Assembly (NCBI GenBank): GCA_023159155.1
Contig: JAJNNX010000001.1
Span: 2,604,001 to 2,668,000 of the forward strand
Direction: 5' to 3'
Source of the DNA: Ustulina deusta
Lineage: Eukaryota; Ascomycota; Sordariomycetes; Xylariales; Xylariaceae
DNA length: 64,000 nucleotides
The notes beneath the pieces were generated by a model. That model saw nothing but the letters and a program-made list of their open reading frames with translations. It was not told the DNA's origin and made no database searches. Below, in pieces: positions 60,637 through 64,000 of the stretch. The position numbers were made by a program, and so were the translations under genes. Each line of letters opens with the position of its first letter. The first letter of the stretch is position 1.

Positions 60637-62504
60637 ATGCCTTCAATATTCAAGTACTGCGTCGTGGCAATCGCAGGTGACCTCGACGATAGCGCCTGGA
60701 AACAGGAAAAGGTGAAGCAATGGGTCCAATACTGGGGCGGCACATTCTCTGAAATAGTCGATGGCAACGTCACCCATCTTTTATGCACTGAAGAAAACTT
60801 CAAGAAAAAGGTCGGTCCGGTCCGGGCAGCACTCAAGAACAAGGCCACTAAGGTCGTCGTGCGCGACTGGCTTGAGGACTCCAGTGAGTAATTTCGCGTC
60901 TCACTGTCTTCCCAATACAGTCATTTCTACGTGTAAAATGAGTTATATTACAGCTAGAATAATATCTCATGAGCTATGTACTCTGCTGGCCCCCTTAAGA
61001 GGAGGTGTTGCTGGAAATTAGCACTTTCTAACCCTGAATTGAACAGTCAACAGGAAGATGTGCTTGAAGACCCGGCATTACCAGCTCGATGAGAAAGCTA
61101 AGGAGGAGAAAGCCAAGCAGCGCGAGCTTGAAAAAAGAGAACAGTTTTCAAGTAATGCGAAAGATTACGTCGATGAGCGTGAGGCATAAGAGGCCCGTCT
61201 AGTCTTTGAAGGAATATCGTGTGCTAACAAGGAAACGGGAAGGATTCTGGCATGTCTATCGCGACAGCACCTATTTCGAGTACCAGATTCAACTCACGCG
61301 CATCGATGAAGAGGGTGGCAAGGTTCGCGAGAAGCATCTATTGACCGTAAGATAACATGGCCTTCTTCTACATTAATTATGCTCTCTTCCACATACTGCG
61401 GCGACTAACTCATCACCTATCTAGTTGTGGGAGAGCAACGCAAAACCATACAACTACGTATGCACCACCCTATTCACAAAGTCCCACCGGAAAGCGGTCC
61501 GGTTTCGCATTCATGACTCTCCCGTTGGCTTGAACGCGGCCCTCAAGAAATTCGAGTCCTTCTTCAAGAAGAAGGCTAATATTGTATGGGACGACCGCAT
61601 CGACAAGGTGGGCACCACGAGCCCGAGATATTTCCTATATCAGCCACCAGTGCGTACTCTTTCCACACAGAACTCCCCTCTCCTCCTTTTTACTTTTTTA
61701 TTAGTCTCGTTGATATTTAGTCACGCGATTTCTAACCTTAGATTACAGACCGGAGGCAAGCCGGTAGGCCTCATACGTAAACCCCGAGCGTCTATTCTTA
61801 GAGAAGAAGCACAGCATGATAATGGGCCTGCAAAAGTAATTTCCGCTGCCGAGACTCCGCGCAAACGTCCCAGAGAGGAGAGTGTCGCTGACCACGCCAC
61901 GACGAATGCAGACGACGCTGAGCGCAGTGCGAAAAAATTTCGACATGAGAAGGCGGAAACCGTTCGTGCATCTGTCGAGACCAACACTGGTTCCCCTGAG
62001 CAGGCCATCGTCATTGACTCCGACTCCAAGTCCGAAGAGAGTAACCAGAGTGATCAGGACCACGACGAACAACAGCCCAGCGACGGGCCCGTCCAGGACG
62101 CCACTAGCGTGCCCGGAACCCAGCCAGAACCCAGCGACGTGGTAGACGACGGCATCTCGCAATCCCGTGACGAATCCGACCAGGAGGAGCACAACGAGGC
62201 CGAGTACCCCGAGGTTGAAGACGATTACTACACCTACGACGGCAGCGTGAATGTCGAAGAAGAAGAAGAAGAAGAAGAAGACGAAGAAGAAGAAGCGCAC
62301 GATGTCTCGGCCGCGAGATTCGCCCGTGCCGCAGCCGAGAATATCTACTACGAGACGAACCGCGGCGTGAGCCTCGTCAACGACAGCCAAGCCGAGCTGA
62401 TCGACCTCGCATACAAGAAGCGAGTGGACCTCCGTGCCCGAGCAGAGCGGGAGAGAAGGAGAGATGCCGAGGACGACTCGGTTGGTTCTGTGAGCGACTA
62501 CTGA
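60637..62504 (+). CDS. BRCT domain + WGR-like domain protein with acidic tail
   Basis: Five exons: 60637-60883, 61047-61178, 61243-61346, 61425-61649 and 61749-62504 (487 aa). Splice sites: GTGAGT/GAACAG, GTGAGG...GTGCTAAC...GGGAAG, GTAAGA/ATCTAG, GTGCGT/TTACAG. The second intron removes an apparent TAA. Residues 1-82 form a BRCT domain (YCVVAIAGDL, WGGTFSEIVDGNVTHLLCTE, KVVVRDWLEDS). A charged helix follows, then a WGR-like region (FWHVYRDSTYFEYQIQLTR, LWESNAKPYNYVCTTLF, GLNAALKKFESFFKKKANIV, WDDR). The last 250 residues are disordered and acidic, with a 13-residue Glu/Asp run encoded by GAA repeats and a C-terminal Arg/Glu helix. BRCT plus WGR is the N-terminal half of fungal PARP enzymes, but no PARP catalytic domain is present. 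A nuclear DNA-repair or chromatin role is inference. Confidence 0.82.
61650..61748 (+). other. Stop-free 99-nt intron
   Basis: This intron of the BRCT gene (GTGCGT donor, TTACAG acceptor) is a multiple of three and has no stop in the reading frame. Retention would insert 33 residues including the hydrophobic run LLLFTFLLVSLIF. The family continuity QPP to TGGKPVG supports removal. Confidence 0.65.
62257..62297. repeat. GAA trinucleotide repeat in coding sequence
   Basis: A near-perfect (GAA)n run with one GAC, encoding the poly-Glu/Asp stretch of the BRCT protein. Confidence 0.85.
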
Positions 62505-63343
62505 CTGATCAGGCAAGTTGGTCCGCGGAACGAAACGACGGATGTCACGGTTCGCTTTCGACAGCCTGCCTTGTTGCAGGTTGGGAGAGTGGATCTGTCT
62601 GGGGAGCGATAGATAAGTAGGTTCGTGGCGCGCGGGATAGAATGTTGAACAGCGGACTGACTGGATGAAGTCTGCGCGAGTTCGAATTCGGATATCCCGC
62701 TTTGTCTTTTTTTTCGTAGCTCGCGATCAGCGATGGTCTCTCAGGTAAGCGAGGACGTGGTTATGGAGTTGTGTGCTGCTGGAGATTATCTGCTGGTGCC
62801 TGTAAGGCATCTCCCTAGCTGACGCGATGCGATGCGATGCACTAGAAGTCGATATTCGAGATTTCTACCGGTTTCTTTTCTATATAACCTACTCTACCCT
62901 ATACCCTTAGGTTATATAGGTTGGCAGATAACCTTCAACGAAGATTTAATGAATATTTCATGCCTACTCGACAAGAGTGCACTTAAGTAGGGCTGATGGC
63001 TGTACCTATGCTTAGCCAGCATGGTGATTCAAGAAAGGAGAAGGGAGGACAGAAGGATCACCGCAAACCGTAGCTTCGTGCTCGTAGATTGTCATTTCGA
63101 CCGAAACAATTTACTCACAACCGTACCAACCAAGACGCGGCGGGCCATATGTAATCATACAATGTCGACGTACATTCATCTCGTCAGTCGTGAGTCATCT
63201 CGCCGTTCTAACACATTACATGCTAACCTAACACACTTTGTCGTTTGTGTCCCTTTCTTTTGTTCTCACAGGGCACTTCCAATGATTTGTGCCATATTTG
63301 GGCCGTGTCCCCCAAAATCTGACCGGGTTTGCCAGTCCTCCAA
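62505..63343. other. Convergent 3' flank
   Basis: Between the BRCT gene (+) and USE1 (-). No gene. It holds a short GCGAT tandem repeat (about 62822-62840) and an 11-bp inverted repeat at 62880-62919. Confidence 0.6.
62880..62919. repeat. 11-bp perfect inverted repeat with 18-nt loop
   Basis: CTATATAACCT (62880-62890) and AGGTTATATAG (62909-62919). It lies 376 bp after one stop codon and 425 bp from the other, in a convergent intergenic space, so it could fold in 3' transcripts from either side. Confidence 0.7.
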
Positions 63344-64000
63344 TCAAAATCTGAGCTTCGGGAACACGAAGACCAGCAACAATGCAAAAACGGCAAGCCC
63401 CGCGATCCACGCATATAGCAGCATACGGCCCCACCAACCCTTACCCTCGGTGAGGCGGCGGAGGTTCCCCATGCGGCCCGCGACGCCCTCAAGCCCTCGC
63501 TCGTTGCGGTCGAGCCCCTTGCCTGTGCCCTCTAGCACGTCCTGGTCCTCGCGCAGGGCCGACGAGAAGGCGTGTGTGGACGCCTTCAACGCCTTCGCCA
63601 TCGAGACCATGGACTGAGTCAGCTTGTCCTGCTCCGCACGGTGGTGGTCAAGTATTGCCTCGGCCGTCGCGGTTGTTGTGGCTGTGGTTGTAGACGAGGC
63701 TGCGGCGGCACCGAGAAGTTGGGATCGTAGGGCGCTGGTTGTTGCTGTGTCTGTGGCGGGCGTTTGCTGGGTGGCCGCTGCGCTTCCGCGCGGACGGAGT
63801 GTGGGTGATGTGGTTATGCCTGTAGCTCGCGGCTCTGGAGGTTGTGATAGCGACTGTGATTGTGTCGGCGAGGCAGCTGTCGTAGGTGCTGTAGATGTTG
63901 GCCCAGGTTCTGCTCGTCTTGATTCGGGTAGGACGGTGGATTCACCCTCGTAATCCTCCTCTTCGCTCTCTCCATGTTGCCCATCCCCCAACTCGTCACG
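63344..64000 (-). CDS. USE1: USE1-like SNARE (3' part; gene continues past the right edge)
   Basis: The stop is at 63344-63346 and the frame is open to the window edge, so the N-terminus is missing. The visible part begins acidic and Ser/Thr/Pro/Ala-rich. It continues with the SNARE helix AEQDKLTQSMVSMAKALKAS, then HAFSSALREDQDVLEGTGKG and LDRNERGLEGVAGRMGNLRR, and ends in a tail anchor (MLLYAWIAGLAVFALLLVFVF) with KLRF at the very end. The -WWGR- just before the anchor and the central Asp (D in REDQDVL, near the zero layer) fit fungal Use1, the Qc-type SNARE in Golgi-to-ER retrograde transport (family knowledge). The apparent start near 63991 is a TTG, not a real start. Confidence 0.82.
   Translation of the reverse strand, partial: RDELGDGQHGESEEEDYEGESTVLPESRRAEPGPTSTAPTTAASPTQSQSLSQPPEPRATGITTSPTLRPRGSAAATQQTPATDTATTSALRSQLLGAAAASSTTTATTTATAEAILDHHRAEQDKLTQSMVSMAKALKASTHAFSSALREDQDVLEGTGKGLDRNERGLEGVAGRMGNLRRLTEGKGWWGRMLLYAWIAGLAVFALLLVFVFPKLRF

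Noticed and set aside
61179..61242. In-frame TAA in the BRCT gene suggesting a pseudogene
   Set aside because: It lies in an intron with a GTGAGG donor, GTGCTAAC branch and GAAG acceptor; splicing gives a continuous WGR-like sequence.
63344..63991. USE1 as a complete gene starting at 63991
   Set aside because: That codon is TTG and the protein lacks the family's N-terminal part; the gene runs past the window.

Overview
The window is nuclear DNA from a filamentous ascomycete (Pezizomycotina, probably a Sordariomycete). Evidence for this: short introns (mostly 45-160 nt) with GTRNGT donors, CTAAC/CTGAC branch sites and YAG acceptors; a HET-domain gene; a decayed NACHT-type NLR; a PEX26-type peroxin; an alternative NADH dehydrogenase; and strong family matches to fungal housekeeping genes. 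Class-level placement is inference.

Layout. Positions 1-23 kb are gene-poor and accessory in character: a decayed berberine-bridge-type FAD oxidoreductase (1380-3400, -), an F-box/LRR gene (4562-6589, -), a 3.5 kb gene-free stretch, a HET-domain gene carrying an Arg/Ser/Pro-rich insert (10125-13436, +), a GNAT gene with a long Gln/Ser-rich N-terminus (15644-17783, -), two solo LTRs of one retroelement family (14685-14883 and 19461-19655), a decayed NACHT NLR (about 19745-21230, +) and a small, probably secreted CVNH-like protein (22103-22774, +). From 23 kb onward the window is mainly conserved cellular genes: Golgi pH regulator-type protein (-), mitochondrial ribosomal protein mL46 (+), PEX26 (+), PHF5/RDS3 splicing factor (-) divergent from a pinin/memA-domain gene (+), epoxide hydrolase (+), DRS2-type P4-ATPase (+), alternative NADH:ubiquinone oxidoreductase (+), a six-exon GNAT acetyltransferase (-), an acidic single-pass membrane protein (+), a methionine-permease-like transporter (-), a conserved-looking protein of unknown function (+), a BRCT/WGR-like protein (+) and the 3' part of USE1 (-), which runs off the right edge.

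I rebuilt exon structures by hand from splice signals, frame and protein-family continuity. Every multi-exon model below sums to a multiple of three with no internal stop. Several apparent breaks (HET gene, BRCT gene, GNAT 48475-50299) disappear once introns are placed. Two genes stay broken: the BBE-type oxidoreductase and the NLR. There is no operon logic. Neighbouring genes mostly serve unrelated compartments (Golgi, mitochondrion, peroxisome, spliceosome, plasma membrane), apart from the divergent splicing-related pair RDS3/pinin. I saw no tRNA, rRNA or CRISPR array.
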